Shown: positions 16,586-26,375, counted from the stretch's first letter. The stretch is DNA of 64,000 bases from Bacillus massilinigeriensis (GCF_900117315.1 NZ_LT630337.1:1640678-1704677), one strand, 5' to 3'. Program-made: numbers and translations. Notes: generated from the letters alone by a model not told the origin.

Positions 16586-18703
16586 TTATTTAGACTTCTT
16601 TTCCTTTAAATCAAAATATGCTTTAAAAACCTCATCAGCGATTTCTAAGTTAACATGTGTTTTATCTGTAGTTGACCAAGGTACGACTACAGATAATGCA
16701 ATTTCTGGATTGTCATACGGTGCATAGCCAGCAAAGGTGACATTCCAAAGCATTGGATGTCCACCTAGAGGACCATCGTATAATGCTTGGGCTGTTCCTG
16801 TTTTACCAGCAATTTTTAATTGTTTATTCTTAATCGATCCATATCCAGTTCCTTGAGGATCGTTGACAACTAATTCCAATCCCGTCTTCACCCGCTCAAT
16901 CCATTCAGCCTTCATATCCACTCTGTTTAATACCTTTGGTTTTATTTCTTGAACCACAGGGCCCAACTCATTGGATTGGTTATTGGACTCTCGTATTTCT
17001 TTTGCAAGATGGGGCTGAATTCGATAACCTCCGTTGGCAATCGTTGACATATATTGGGCTAGCTGTAATGGTGTATAGGTGTCATATTGTCCAATCCCAA
17101 AGTCCAATACTTTACCTGCATCCTCTGGAATTTGACCTGGTCCATAACCAGATTGCTCCCCTGGTAAATCGATACCTGTCTTCACACCTAAACCAAATTG
17201 AGCAAAATTATTTCTTAATTTGTTTATCGCTGCCACTTTATCAATTGTGAGCGGACCATTTGGTACATAGGTTTGTTGACCACCGATTTTCATTGCAGTT
17301 AAGAACATGTAAACGTTCGATGATCGTTTTAATGCGTACAAATCATCAATTGAACCGAAACCGACCGTATTCCAGGATTTTTTCACTTGGGTCCCTTTAA
17401 ATTTTAATGGTTGGTCATATAGGCTAGCTCCTGGGAAGATGGCCCCTGTATTATACCCTGTTAAGACTGTTGCTGCTTTAACAGCTGACCCCATGGAATA
17501 AGAGGTGATCATATTCCCTAATGCAAAATCTGCTGCAACGGTTTTATTTTTTTCCTCATCCTTCATATACTGCTTACCAGCCATTGCAAGGATCTCTCCT
17601 GTATTAGGATTAATGACTGTAACTAATGCTCTGTCCATATACGGTTGACCCATTCTAGCATTTCCTAGTTTTTCTTCAATAATCTTCTCTACCTTTTGTT
17701 GAAATTCAACATCAACGGTTAAGATTAAGTCATTCCCACTTTTCCCTTTTCTCACAACGCTTGAACCAACGACATTGCCTGATTTATCGGCAACGTTCTT
17801 AACAATCTCTTTCTGACCTTGTAATACATCTTCATATTGCCACTCTATATAGCTTTTACCAACACGATCATTCCGGCTATAGCCTCTTGCTTCATAATAT
17901 TCCAGCGTTTCCTGTGGTAAGCCCTCTTTCGTACTTGTAACCTTACCTAAGATTGAGCTTAATGTTTTATTTCCTTCCTTATCTTCATAGGCATTGTATC
18001 GATCCCAGTCTGTGGTAGCATCCACTCCAGGAAGGATACTTAAATTTTCACTAACAAGGGCAAATTCTTTATCAGTTACATTCTTATTTTTAATAATTTG
18101 TGGAGATAATGCTCTGGCTGAGGCCATCTCACGAAAAATAGCCAAAACCTCAAGCTCTTTTTTTGAAAAAGAGTTCAGTTCTTCCTCTGTAATTCTTTCT
18201 CTAGTTAGATCGTATATTTCCTCGTTATAATCGTCCTGATCCAGGTCTTTTTTCTTAATTCTTGCTTCATCCTCTTTCGTAATTTTCGCCTTTGCTTTAT
18301 TAGGATGATTGATAATCCAAAAATCTTGGCGGTCTCTTTCTGTAATAGCTTTAAAATCCTCCTCCGAGTCTTTTTTAATCATGGAGGCAAGTTTTCGGGC
18401 AACTTCAAGCATTTCATCTTGCTTTACAGCATTAGGCCGAGTATAAGTGATGGCTTTTAAAGTCTTGTTTCCGACAATTAATTTTCCGTTCGTGTCGAAA
18501 ATTTTTCCTCTTGGCATTGATAGATTAATTGGAACAATCTCTTTTTGATTGATTTCACGTTCGTAGTCTTTCCCATAAACAATCTGGATAATTCCTAATC
18601 GGATAATCAACATTGAAAACAGAAGAAAGACAACCAAAAAGAGTATATTTATTCTAAATGGAAGAGATGTTTTTTTCTTTTGTTTTTTCCCCAATTTGTA
18701 CAT
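16586..18703 (-). CDS. pbpA: Class B penicillin-binding protein (PBP2A/PbpH type transpeptidase)
   Basis: A 705-residue membrane-anchored peptidoglycan transpeptidase. A basic N-terminus precedes one helix (ILFLVVFLLFSMLIIRLGII). Next come the dimerisation domain starting near SMPRGKIFDTNG, a charged insert (about residues 95-200), and the transpeptidase domain. The active-site motifs are SAVK (in MGSAVKAATVLTG), SSN (KRSSNVYM) and KTGTA (AGKTGTAQ). The architecture is that of PBP2A/PbpH, elongation enzymes of rod-shaped Bacillus cells; choosing between these two paralogues is uncertain. The start follows AGGAGGGA. Confidence 0.9.
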   Translation of the reverse strand: MYKLGKKQKKKTSLPFRINILFLVVFLLFSMLIIRLGIIQIVYGKDYEREINQKEIVPINLSMPRGKIFDTNGKLIVGNKTLKAITYTRPNAVKQDEMLEVARKLASMIKKDSEEDFKAITERDRQDFWIINHPNKAKAKITKEDEARIKKKDLDQDDYNEEIYDLTRERITEEELNSFSKKELEVLAIFREMASARALSPQIIKNKNVTDKEFALVSENLSILPGVDATTDWDRYNAYEDKEGNKTLSSILGKVTSTKEGLPQETLEYYEARGYSRNDRVGKSYIEWQYEDVLQGQKEIVKNVADKSGNVVGSSVVRKGKSGNDLILTVDVEFQQKVEKIIEEKLGNARMGQPYMDRALVTVINPNTGEILAMAGKQYMKDEEKNKTVAADFALGNMITSYSMGSAVKAATVLTGYNTGAIFPGASLYDQPLKFKGTQVKKSWNTVGFGSIDDLYALKRSSNVYMFLTAMKIGGQQTYVPNGPLTIDKVAAINKLRNNFAQFGLGVKTGIDLPGEQSGYGPGQIPEDAGKVLDFGIGQYDTYTPLQLAQYMSTIANGGYRIQPHLAKEIRESNNQSNELGPVVQEIKPKVLNRVDMKAEWIERVKTGLELVVNDPQGTGYGSIKNKQLKIAGKTGTAQALYDGPLGGHPMLWNVTFAGYAPYDNPEIALSVVVPWSTTDKTHVNLEIADEVFKAYFDLKEKKSK

Positions 18704-18880
18704 TCCCTCCTATAAATCTCGCTTTTATTTAAGTGAGCTTCTAACTTTTTCTAAGATTATATATATCTATTACATTAATGTAACATTTTCTATTATACAA
18801 GGAAGATGATATAGTGTCTTGTAGTGCAGTATATTTTTCAGGATTTTTTCGAAGGTAAATTTTGTTGTGGAATTGAAAAT

Positions 18881-18906
18881 GAAAAAAACCTCCTATTAAA
18901 AGGAGG
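18881..18906 (-). terminator. Terminator after the SDR gene
   Basis: CCTCC-TTTTAATA-GGAGG on the minus strand is followed by TTTTTTT, just downstream of the short-chain dehydrogenase stop at 18929. Confidence 0.8.
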
Positions 18907-18928
18907 CCCTTTAGATTCTACTATAAAA

Positions 18929-19672
18929 TTATCGTGCAGTATAGCCACCGTCAATCATTAATGTGCTACCAGTAACAAAATCATTTTCACATAAGAAGAC
19001 GATTCCATGAGCAATTTCTTCTGGTTCACCAAGTCGACCAACTGGATGTCTTGCAACTAATCCTTCATAAAAATCACCTAATGCTTCCTTGTTAACCATT
19101 CCAGACTCAACATAACCTGGGCAAACAGCATTCACGCGAATATTATTTGCAGCATATTCAAGCGCAAGAGATTTTGTTAGGATATTAACTGCCCCTTTAC
19201 TTGCATTATAAGCAAATGCTCCAGCTTCACCTACATGCCCAAGAATCGAACTAGTATTGACAATAGATCCTCCACCTGTTTTTAACATTTCACGAATAGC
19301 ATATTTAGCTCCGAAGAAAACACCATTTTGGTTAATTGAAATAACCTTATTATAATCTTCAAATGATAAATCATGAGTTTGTGCTAGCACCCCTATACCA
19401 GCATTATTAACCATGATATCGACTCTACCATAATGTTTTACAGTTTCAGCAACTAAGTTTTCAACAGACTTTTCATCTGCAGCGTTTACTTCTATAAATA
19501 TTGCGTCTGCACCATTTTCTTTAAGTTCCTTTTCAACCGTTTTTCCGCCATCTACATTATAGTCTGCAAGTACAACCTTAACCCCTTTTTCAATAAATGC
19601 CTTTGCAGTAGCTAAACCAATTCCTGAAGCAGCTCCTGTTACGATTGCGATTTTGCCATTTAAATTTATCAT
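18929..19672 (-). CDS. Short-chain dehydrogenase/reductase
   Basis: A 247-residue classical SDR. It has the coenzyme-binding TGAASGIGLA, the NNAG of strand 4, the catalytic Ser in NTSSILG, and the YNASKG that supplies the Tyr and Lys. It ends in MIDGGYTAR. The family oxidises or reduces alcohols, sugars or acyl carriers with NAD(P); the substrate cannot be told. The start MINLNGK is preceded by AGGAGGGAAATATC; the longer frame upstream is A/T-rich and hydrophobic by chance. Monocistronic. Confidence 0.88.
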   Translation of the reverse strand: MINLNGKIAIVTGAASGIGLATAKAFIEKGVKVVLADYNVDGGKTVEKELKENGADAIFIEVNAADEKSVENLVAETVKHYGRVDIMVNNAGIGVLAQTHDLSFEDYNKVISINQNGVFFGAKYAIREMLKTGGGSIVNTSSILGHVGEAGAFAYNASKGAVNILTKSLALEYAANNIRVNAVCPGYVESGMVNKEALGDFYEGLVARHPVGRLGEPEEIAHGIVFLCENDFVTGSTLMIDGGYTAR

Positions 19673-19960
19673 GATATTTCCCTCCTGAAGTATTTTGAAG
19701 ATTAACAATGTTATAATTGTAACCGTATTCAAATTATAAACCTTTAATACTATTAATTCAATTATTTTTATTATCAAAGAATAATAATTTCATTTTTTAT
19801 TTTTGATTAATTTATTGCACATAAACTCACTTCCAGAAAGGAAATATTGTGTTTCATAATAATAAAAATAAGCGAAACCCCCGATTGCCCTTAGGGATGT
19901 CACCTATTTATCATTCCAAACAATATTTCAAGAAATTCCTTAAATTACTATAAAAATTAT

Positions 19961-21478
19961 TCAATTATACTTAATATTATTTTTTATTTTAATATCATCA
20001 ATGACATAATCATCCATTGGATTAAAAGGATAAAATGTTTTTGGTAGTCTTTTATATGGTAAGTGAATAAGATTTACACCTGCAGCACCTGGGGTATCAG
20101 TCTCATAGATTTGGTCTGTGAGTAGACTATAGGCTGCACGAAAAGAAGTACATGCCTTTACAATCACTAGTTGATAAAAGGTAGGCTCTATTCCAAAAGC
20201 CCGATACAATTGGGGATCCCCATTTCCAAATATATGATGACAAACAAGAATGTCAATATTCCCAACTTGGAGAACGGCAGATGGACCAATGTTATTGACT
20301 AAGCCTCGTCCTGAAGGTCCTTCCTGTGTAAAAATCCCGTCATGTATGGATTTGATATAAGCTTCCACTTGGATAGGTTTATTCAGCTCTGGATACCGAG
20401 TACCACCTATAGAAAATAACGCTTTCTTACCCACCCCTAGCTGATGTGCCTGAATTGCGGCTTGGACATCAACCACTACAAATGCAGTTTTTACTTCCTT
20501 TTCTCTCTTTATTAATCTCCTTATTACTTCAACACTATCGCCAGTCGCCCCTGCATTGGAGGAATCTGCTGAGTCTACGAGAATGACAGGCTTATCATCT
20601 TTATTATTAGACGCAAAATCAATCACTTCGTCTATTGAAAATAAATTAGGGATAAATTCTTTGCGCAAGTGAAATAATTTATTAGCTAAATCTAACGCAT
20701 ACTTTCTAGCCGTAGTATCATCCTTCGCAATAACGATAACAGACGAGCCACCTTCTTCCACATCAAGCCATGGTTGCATCAGATAGATTGAAAAATCTAT
20801 AATCCTCTCGAATCTTTGTAGTAATTTTGCCTCATTCATTAAGTTTGAAAATGGACCAGACATTGTCGTGTACGTACTTGCTGGGACAATCATCGGTAGC
20901 CTTACTTGGGCCATCACGGGCTTCTCGGGATCAAGAAGACATGAAAGCCCTAATTTCGCGGCTCTATATCCCGTTTCGAAATGATCTAGATGCGGATAAG
21001 TCTGATATCCACAAATGATATTGGCATGTTCCATCATTTTTGAAGTGATATTGGCATGGAGGTCAGTCGAAACAGAAATCACAGCATTTTCCCCTATCAA
21101 ATGACGTAAGCTTTCTATTATATAACCTGAGCAATCATCATATTTTGTCGTTTGAGTTGCACCGTGAAGGGATAGGAACACTCCATCTATTGGTTTATTT
21201 TCTTGAATTATTTTCTTAACCTTTTCAAGAAAGTGTTCCACTATCGAATGCTCAATTGGGCCCCCACTCATGGTAAACATTGAATATCCAGGAACCGCTT
21301 CAACACCTCTTTCATCGATCGCTTTCAGAATTCCAGCCACTGCACATGGCTTATCTTGTAAATTATCTCTTATTTCATTCCCTTCTAAAATGCGACCCAT
21401 TTGAAAATACTCCATGGTACAAGGAAGTGGGTTAAAGCTATTTGTCTCCTGGTGGAATTCTGAAACAACTATTTTCAT
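19961..21478 (-). CDS. M81 family metallopeptidase-like protein (MlrC)
   Basis: A 505-residue protein of the M81/MlrC family, whose founder degrades microcystin-derived linear peptides. Key segments are FHQETNSFNP at the N-terminus, SLHGA, DLHAN, GYQTYPHLDHFETG and the C-terminal domain segment LVDSADSSNAGATGD. The start ATG follows AGAGGGATCAAG. It is the last gene of a run with a DeoR-type regulator, a CoxG-like protein and two flavoproteins, so here it probably acts on a small amide or amino-acid-like substrate, not on cyanotoxins. The family is sure, the substrate unknown. Confidence 0.85.
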   Translation of the reverse strand: MKIVVSEFHQETNSFNPLPCTMEYFQMGRILEGNEIRDNLQDKPCAVAGILKAIDERGVEAVPGYSMFTMSGGPIEHSIVEHFLEKVKKIIQENKPIDGVFLSLHGATQTTKYDDCSGYIIESLRHLIGENAVISVSTDLHANITSKMMEHANIICGYQTYPHLDHFETGYRAAKLGLSCLLDPEKPVMAQVRLPMIVPASTYTTMSGPFSNLMNEAKLLQRFERIIDFSIYLMQPWLDVEEGGSSVIVIAKDDTTARKYALDLANKLFHLRKEFIPNLFSIDEVIDFASNNKDDKPVILVDSADSSNAGATGDSVEVIRRLIKREKEVKTAFVVVDVQAAIQAHQLGVGKKALFSIGGTRYPELNKPIQVEAYIKSIHDGIFTQEGPSGRGLVNNIGPSAVLQVGNIDILVCHHIFGNGDPQLYRAFGIEPTFYQLVIVKACTSFRAAYSLLTDQIYETDTPGAAGVNLIHLPYKRLPKTFYPFNPMDDYVIDDIKIKNNIKYN

Positions 21479-21572
21479 CTTGATCCCTCTTTTTCAGATT
21501 TCTCTTTAGGCCAATAGGTTTTTCTATCGTAATACACTGATCCGCTTCTTCAAAGTTTTAAGGTTTGATCTA

Positions 21573-22340
21573 CTAGTTTAAGTCCAATGTAATGACTTCA
21601 ACGCCATTCTTTATTAAATGACTGACTAAGTTTGCAGGTGAATTTTTATCCGTAATGAGGACATCTACTTCCTCTAGCTCTGCCGTCTTATAAATAGCAA
21701 TGATATTCATTTTTGAATAATCTGCTAAAGCAAAGCTTCTTTTTGAGTGTTTAATCATGATTCTTCGAAATTCCGCTTCACCTAAATGGTAATCCGTGTA
21801 ACCACTTTCTATCGCCAATCCTCCAACACCAATGAAGGCTTTATCTATAAAAATATCATTCATGCTTTTGGTGCTGATTGGACCAGATAATGATAGCTCC
21901 TCTCCCCTTAGTTCACCACCACTAAGAATGACCTTTATTTCGGGGGAATGAGCAAATTCCAAAGCTACAAGCAATGAATTGGTTATTACCGTTAAGTTTT
22001 TCCTTGACTTTAATTTTTTCGCAAGGATTAACGTGGTTGTACCAATATCAAGAAAAATGGCATCTCCATCCTCAACGAATTCGGCCGCTTTCTCTGCAAT
22101 AAGTTCCTTTTCAATCACACTTGTGCTCTCTCTTTTCGAATAGGATGGCTCGATATTTGTTCTATTAAGTATGGCACCACCATGTACTTTTTTGATAAAT
22201 CCTGCTTTTTCAAGCTCTGACAGGTCTCTGCGAACCGTTTGTTTGGTTACCCCTAAGCTTTCTGAAAGCTCTGAAATTCTGACTGTATTATTTTCTTCTA
22301 ATTGCTCCAATATTTGTTTATGACGCTCTTCCTGCAACAT
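21573..22340 (-). CDS. DeoR/GlpR family transcriptional regulator
   Basis: A 255-residue regulator. The N-terminal winged helix-turn-helix contains RISELSESLGVTKQTVRRDLSELEKAG, and the C-terminal DeoR sensor domain includes DIGTTTL and VITNSLLVA. Such proteins usually repress sugar-phosphate or polyol catabolic genes and are released by a phosphorylated ligand. The start follows AGGTGATATC. It lies inside the flavoprotein/MlrC gene run and is likely its local regulator. With GlpA/GlpB-like flavoproteins next to it, a glycerol-phosphate-like or sugar-acid ligand is a fair guess. Confidence 0.88.
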   Translation of the reverse strand: MLQEERHKQILEQLEENNTVRISELSESLGVTKQTVRRDLSELEKAGFIKKVHGGAILNRTNIEPSYSKRESTSVIEKELIAEKAAEFVEDGDAIFLDIGTTTLILAKKLKSRKNLTVITNSLLVALEFAHSPEIKVILSGGELRGEELSLSGPISTKSMNDIFIDKAFIGVGGLAIESGYTDYHLGEAEFRRIMIKHSKRSFALADYSKMNIIAIYKTAELEEVDVLITDKNSPANLVSHLIKNGVEVITLDLN

Positions 22341-22420
22341 GATATCACCTAAAACTTGTTTTTTTAAATTATACTATAACTGGAACTTCTTAGCAGGTTT
22401 GATATAGAAATCGATTCCTT

Positions 22421-22870
22421 TTAAGCGTGCAGAAACAATGCTTGAACATTCTCAGCAAATTCTTCAGCCGATTTTTCTACAGTCCCCTTCATTAGGATGT
22501 CACCTAAAGAAGCTAGTCTTCCTGTCATTTGTAAATCCATCAAATATATGACCTTTACTTTCTTTTCCTCCACCTCTTCCAATCGAATTTTCATCTTTGC
22601 TTTAAACAACCCGGCAAGTTTGAAGGGTTTTCCAATCATTTCCACATTTAGTTCTTCACCTTCAATCGCGTCCTTTAAAACACCGTTTGCCAGAAATTGA
22701 ATCTTCATAAACCTCGTTTTTACCTCCATATTTGCTTCATATTCATTTTCACTAATCACCTTCATATCCCTACACCCTGGAACGCAACTAGCTAATTTTT
22801 CTACATCCATAAAAATCGACCAAACACTTGATTTATCAGCTTGGATCATAAATGAATCTGTTGCCTTCAA
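22421..22870 (-). CDS. CoxG-like SRPBCC protein
   Basis: A 149-residue protein of the CoxG/SRPBCC family. It has the typical VWSIFMDVEKLASCVPGCRD near the N-terminus and GDILMKGTVEKSAEEF at the C-terminus. CoxG homologues help molybdenum CO/xanthine dehydrogenases, or bind lipids and quinones, but no such dehydrogenase is present here. Translation probably begins at a TTG that overlaps the stop of the upstream flavoprotein gene by four bases, with AGGAGG just before. This coupling ties it to that redox enzyme pair. Confidence 0.8.
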   Translation of the reverse strand: MKATDSFMIQADKSSVWSIFMDVEKLASCVPGCRDMKVISENEYEANMEVKTRFMKIQFLANGVLKDAIEGEELNVEMIGKPFKLAGLFKAKMKIRLEEVEEKKVKVIYLMDLQMTGRLASLGDILMKGTVEKSAEEFAENVQALFLHA

Positions 22871-23733
22871 TAAAATAGCCTCCTAATTTTTTCACCTACT
22901 AATATTTCTTTTAGTAGATTATTAGTTTGATTTAAAGAATAATAAAAGGTTTCTGCATGATTCGTACATGTTCCAAATGCGAAGACACCACTAACATTGG
23001 TTCTTCCATATTCATCAATCATAATAAAGTGATTTGGGTCTCGTTTAATGTTCGTACCTTTTAAATAGAATGTACAAGGGATCCTCCCTTCACTAAAAAT
23101 CAATGTATCACATGAATAATTGTGAAGGTCCCCCGTCTCTGAATCCTGTATTTCTACCTCATTTAAACGGGAATTCCCCTTAATATTTTTAATGGTATAA
23201 TGCTCGGCAGGTACCCTCTGTACAATGCAGCCTTTTTCTTCTAGTATATTGGCGACTGCCTTTGAAATCTTGCCATTTTCAACTACCAAACATTTGAATC
23301 CCGGCAGTCTATTCCTTTCTATTAACCCCAATGCCATTAAAGGAGTCATAACACCCGCAGGACGTGAACCTGCAATTTGATGAGCCTCTCGAGGTTTCTC
23401 AAGAGAGCCAGTGCAGAAAAATACTCTTTTGGCTTCCACTTCTTTTGTACCGGTTGGTGTCTGAATACTGATTTGATGATTTTCACCGTTCTCTCCTGCA
23501 AAAAATCCTATCACAGTCGATTGAGGCCAAAATTCATACGGGAGGTTTAATGATTCCTTGAGGATTTCCCTTTCCGCTTGGAACTCTTCCCTTTCAAAAA
23601 GGCTTGATCCAAATCCCCCCTTCCTTTTTTCATAATCTACAATTAGAACATTATTAATTTTTAAATCATGAGTAATAATGGCAGTTTTTAATCCAGTTAA
23701 ACCTGCTCCTACGATGACTAGTTCGTAATACAT
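22867..23733 (-). CDS. FAD/NAD(P)-dependent oxidoreductase, pyridine nucleotide-disulfide type
   Basis: A 288-residue flavoprotein with the N-terminal FAD-binding GAGLTGL and the second segment FCTGSLEKPREAHQIAGSRPAG, ending with the FAD-contact FAFGTCTNHAE. The scaffold resembles HcnB or the second subunit of GlpA/GlpB-like dehydrogenases found in Clostridia. It lacks a CxxC redox pair, so it is not a thioredoxin reductase. The start overlaps the end of the upstream flavoprotein by 16 bases, with GGGGAGGGGAA as ribosome site. The two probably form one complex that passes electrons from a substrate to NAD or quinone. Confidence 0.82.
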   Translation of the reverse strand: MYYELVIVGAGLTGLKTAIITHDLKINNVLIVDYEKRKGGFGSSLFEREEFQAEREILKESLNLPYEFWPQSTVIGFFAGENGENHQISIQTPTGTKEVEAKRVFFCTGSLEKPREAHQIAGSRPAGVMTPLMALGLIERNRLPGFKCLVVENGKISKAVANILEEKGCIVQRVPAEHYTIKNIKGNSRLNEVEIQDSETGDLHNYSCDTLIFSEGRIPCTFYLKGTNIKRDPNHFIMIDEYGRTNVSGVFAFGTCTNHAETFYYSLNQTNNLLKEILVGEKIRRLFY

Positions 23734-25136
23734 GTATTCCCCTCCCCTCTTAAAGTGATATAAGAATTTTGCAATCCTTTTAAAGGAGGCTCGGTGTTTT
23801 TTCCATATTCATCAAGTAGATCGATGATTTTGGGAATGCAGCAATTTCCCTGACATTCCCCAAGAGTAGCCCCTGTGCGTCTTTTAATGCCATCAATGGT
23901 CTTAGGTGGGATTGGTCCATTTAATGAGTCTCTTATTTCTCCCCTTGAAATCGAGCGACATAGGCAAACGATCTCACCGATATCCCCTTCTTGTGAATCT
24001 TGGAATAGATTTGGGATTTCATTAATGACATTCACTTTTTCGACTAGCTCCAAGCCTGCTAATTCAAGCTGTTCTGCAACCATTTCAGCGATTCCTGGTG
24101 AAGATGAAAGACCAGTTGAGCGTATTCCAGCTGCATGAACCATTCGCTTGTTAAGATGGGATGATCGAATGACGAAGTCCCCTTCACTACATACGGCCCT
24201 AACCCCAGCAAATTGACGAATCGTATCAAAGTTTCTAATGTTAGGAATAAGCTTTTCACAACCTTCTAAAACTAGATCCATTCCTTCTCTAGTGGTCGAA
24301 CGATCTTCCTTGTCTTCTTGATCCTCTGCAGTCGGCCCTAATAGAAATCCTCCAAAGGCGACTGGAGAAATCAGTGTTCCTTTAGATTTTGCGGTTGGAA
24401 CCGGGAGAATGACTTGTGAGATTTCAATTGTTTCTTCCGTTAACATAAATTGACCTTTTCTTGGTGTAATCAAAAAACTTTGGTCTCCTATGAATCTAGC
24501 GATTTGATCCGAATAAAGCCCAGCTGCATTCACAACATATTTTGTTAGAATCTCTTCTCCATTTTCCAAAATTACCTTTAAACCTTCATTTTGCTCTTCA
24601 ATACCTACAACACCATTACCCAAAAGAACCTTGGCTCCATTTAATACCGCAAGTTCAGCATTGGAACGAGTGGCTGTAAAAGGATCACATATCGCTTCAT
24701 CTGGTATGATTAATCCACCAATTGCATTTTTAGTAACCGCTGGATTGACCTCTAATAGTTCTTCTTTTTCCACCCATTCCACTTCAACTCCATTTGCTTT
24801 TGCGTTAGGAATGTATTTTTTTTCGATGATTTCTTTTTCCTCTGCATTTGTTGCAACCATCACTGCACCACATGAAATAAAAGGTATTTTCAAATCCTCT
24901 ACAAGTTTTGGCCAGAGAGTTCTTGAACGTTTCAAGCATTCTGCTTCTATCGTTCCCGGAGGTGCATCAAATCCTGTGTGAATGATTCCGCTATTTGCCT
25001 TACTTGACCCTTCACACATATCTGGTTGTTTTTCAACCAACATAACATCAAGCTCATAAAACGCTAATTTTCTTAGGATTGATGTACCAACAATACCACC
25101 ACCAATCACAACAACATCTTTTACGCTTGCTTGCAT
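23718..25136 (-). CDS. FAD-dependent dehydrogenase with C-terminal BFD-like [2Fe-2S] domain (GlpA/GlpO-like)
   Basis: A 472-residue protein. Residues about 1-370 form a DAO-type dehydrogenase with VIGGGIVGTSIL and the SGIIHTGFDAPPGT segment typical of glycerol-3-phosphate or hydroxyacid oxidases. Residues about 386-447 form a BFD-like iron-sulfur domain with CLC and CQGNC ligands. The start MQASVKD follows AAAGGAG; the frame extends to 25214 without signal. It is the first gene of the redox operon. In Clostridia and Thermotoga such proteins are paired with an FAD/NAD partner and a DUF1667 protein; that third member is absent here. Confidence 0.85.
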   Translation of the reverse strand: MQASVKDVVVIGGGIVGTSILRKLAFYELDVMLVEKQPDMCEGSSKANSGIIHTGFDAPPGTIEAECLKRSRTLWPKLVEDLKIPFISCGAVMVATNAEEKEIIEKKYIPNAKANGVEVEWVEKEELLEVNPAVTKNAIGGLIIPDEAICDPFTATRSNAELAVLNGAKVLLGNGVVGIEEQNEGLKVILENGEEILTKYVVNAAGLYSDQIARFIGDQSFLITPRKGQFMLTEETIEISQVILPVPTAKSKGTLISPVAFGGFLLGPTAEDQEDKEDRSTTREGMDLVLEGCEKLIPNIRNFDTIRQFAGVRAVCSEGDFVIRSSHLNKRMVHAAGIRSTGLSSSPGIAEMVAEQLELAGLELVEKVNVINEIPNLFQDSQEGDIGEIVCLCRSISRGEIRDSLNGPIPPKTIDGIKRRTGATLGECQGNCCIPKIIDLLDEYGKNTEPPLKGLQNSYITLRGEGNTCITN

Positions 25137-25375
25137 ATTGGATAGCTCCTTTTCTTTTTCTCTTTTGTTTCCTTTTGTTTCTTTTTGTAACATTATTATC
25201 CAATTAATACCCATTTATGTCAATATAAATGTTAAAAAATTTAATAATTTCATACATCCCCTTGTTTTAATAGGCTTTTATCTCCAAATCAATATATTCA
25301 CAAAAGAAAAAATACAACAAAACGAAACAAAATATAACATTTTCCATCAACCTATTACAATACCTATACCAAAAA

Positions 25376-25412
25376 AGCAGGTGCTGTAACTTTATCAGTT
25401 ACAGCACCTGCT
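25376..25412 (-). terminator. Strong terminator after the VOC protein gene
   Basis: AGCAGGTGCTGTAAC pairs perfectly with GTTACAGCACCTGCT, and on the minus strand TTTTTT follows. It separates the VOC gene from the flavoprotein operon. Confidence 0.88.
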
Positions 25413-25425
25413 CAATGATTTTGTT

Positions 25426-26229
25426 TTATTGTTTTTTTAAGGAATACCTTCCTCCGGATATTTCTTGTTTGCCACTAATATTAATATTTGAGATTTCACA
25501 CATAAAGGGTTTCTGGCCACGTTTGATCATCTCTTTTTCGAGCAATCCATCCCCTATCGGTTCACAAAAATTCACTTCAATTCCACCAACATCTAGCTGA
25601 TAGCCTATGGCGTTCCAATTCTCAATCTTAAAAGATATCATTTTTTCGATGTCCAATAAAGATCCCCATTCATCAGCAATAGTTTTGCTATCTTGAACAG
25701 CAAAATAAATAGCTTTTACTTTCGCAAGGCCCACTTTGTGCTCGGTTAGTGGCTGAATTTGGGCTCGACGTTCTGCATCTTCTTCCCCCCACTGTATAAA
25801 AAATGGATACCTACATTCATGTGGAGCCTGAGCAAGAAACAGCATCGACCATTCGATAAGGGAGCCATCCTCTCTCCTTCGACATCCTGGAACAGGTCCA
25901 ATCACCTCTTGTCCCTTTTCTTTCAATCTGGTTGCTAGTAGGTTGATTTCATTTGTCCGAAAGGCAACCTGAGTGAAGCCTTCTCCTAGTTGTTCATCTT
26001 CAACTATTTGCTTGATGAGGGGATTTTCTGAATTTTTAGCAATATCAATGTTGTCTATACCAATCCATTCTAAATAACAACCATTTGAAAAATAGCAAAG
26101 ACTGTTATAGGTTCCCCAATTTAGGTGTCTTCCTCCTTTTACCGTGGAAAAACCTAAATTGGAGAATGACTTCTGCATAAACTCTGGGTCTTTGACATAA
26201 TGGACAATATGATCGAGTTCAAGATTCAC
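25426..26229 (-). CDS. VOC family protein (glyoxalase-like domain)
   Basis: A 267-residue protein of the vicinal-oxygen-chelate superfamily, glyoxalase_3-like. It starts with LDHIVHYVKDPE and repeats the beta-alpha-beta pattern around FRTNEINLLATRLKEKG and a second half near VGLAKVKAIYFAV. These proteins bind a metal with His and Glu; whether this one is an enzyme cannot be told. It is monocistronic with its own strong terminator. Start at 26229 follows GGAGGGGAGTAATC. Confidence 0.78.
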   Translation of the reverse strand: MNLELDHIVHYVKDPEFMQKSFSNLGFSTVKGGRHLNWGTYNSLCYFSNGCYLEWIGIDNIDIAKNSENPLIKQIVEDEQLGEGFTQVAFRTNEINLLATRLKEKGQEVIGPVPGCRRREDGSLIEWSMLFLAQAPHECRYPFFIQWGEEDAERRAQIQPLTEHKVGLAKVKAIYFAVQDSKTIADEWGSLLDIEKMISFKIENWNAIGYQLDVGGIEVNFCEPIGDGLLEKEMIKRGQKPFMCEISNINISGKQEISGGRYSLKKQ

Positions 26230-26375
26230 CGATTACTCCCCTCCAAAAAGCACGAAATTCATTTGAATGACCATATCCAAACGTGAATGGAATAAGGCCC
26301 ATACTCTTTGCAATAATACTAAAATAGCAAAATATCGCATAAGAGAGACAATTCTTTTGCTAGGTCCATAGTTAT

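Noticed and set aside
17281..17560. Unusual SAVK in the PBP as a degenerate active site.
   Set aside because: SxxK is satisfied, and MGSAVK is, as far as I recall, normal for PbpA/PbpH-type proteins of Bacillus.
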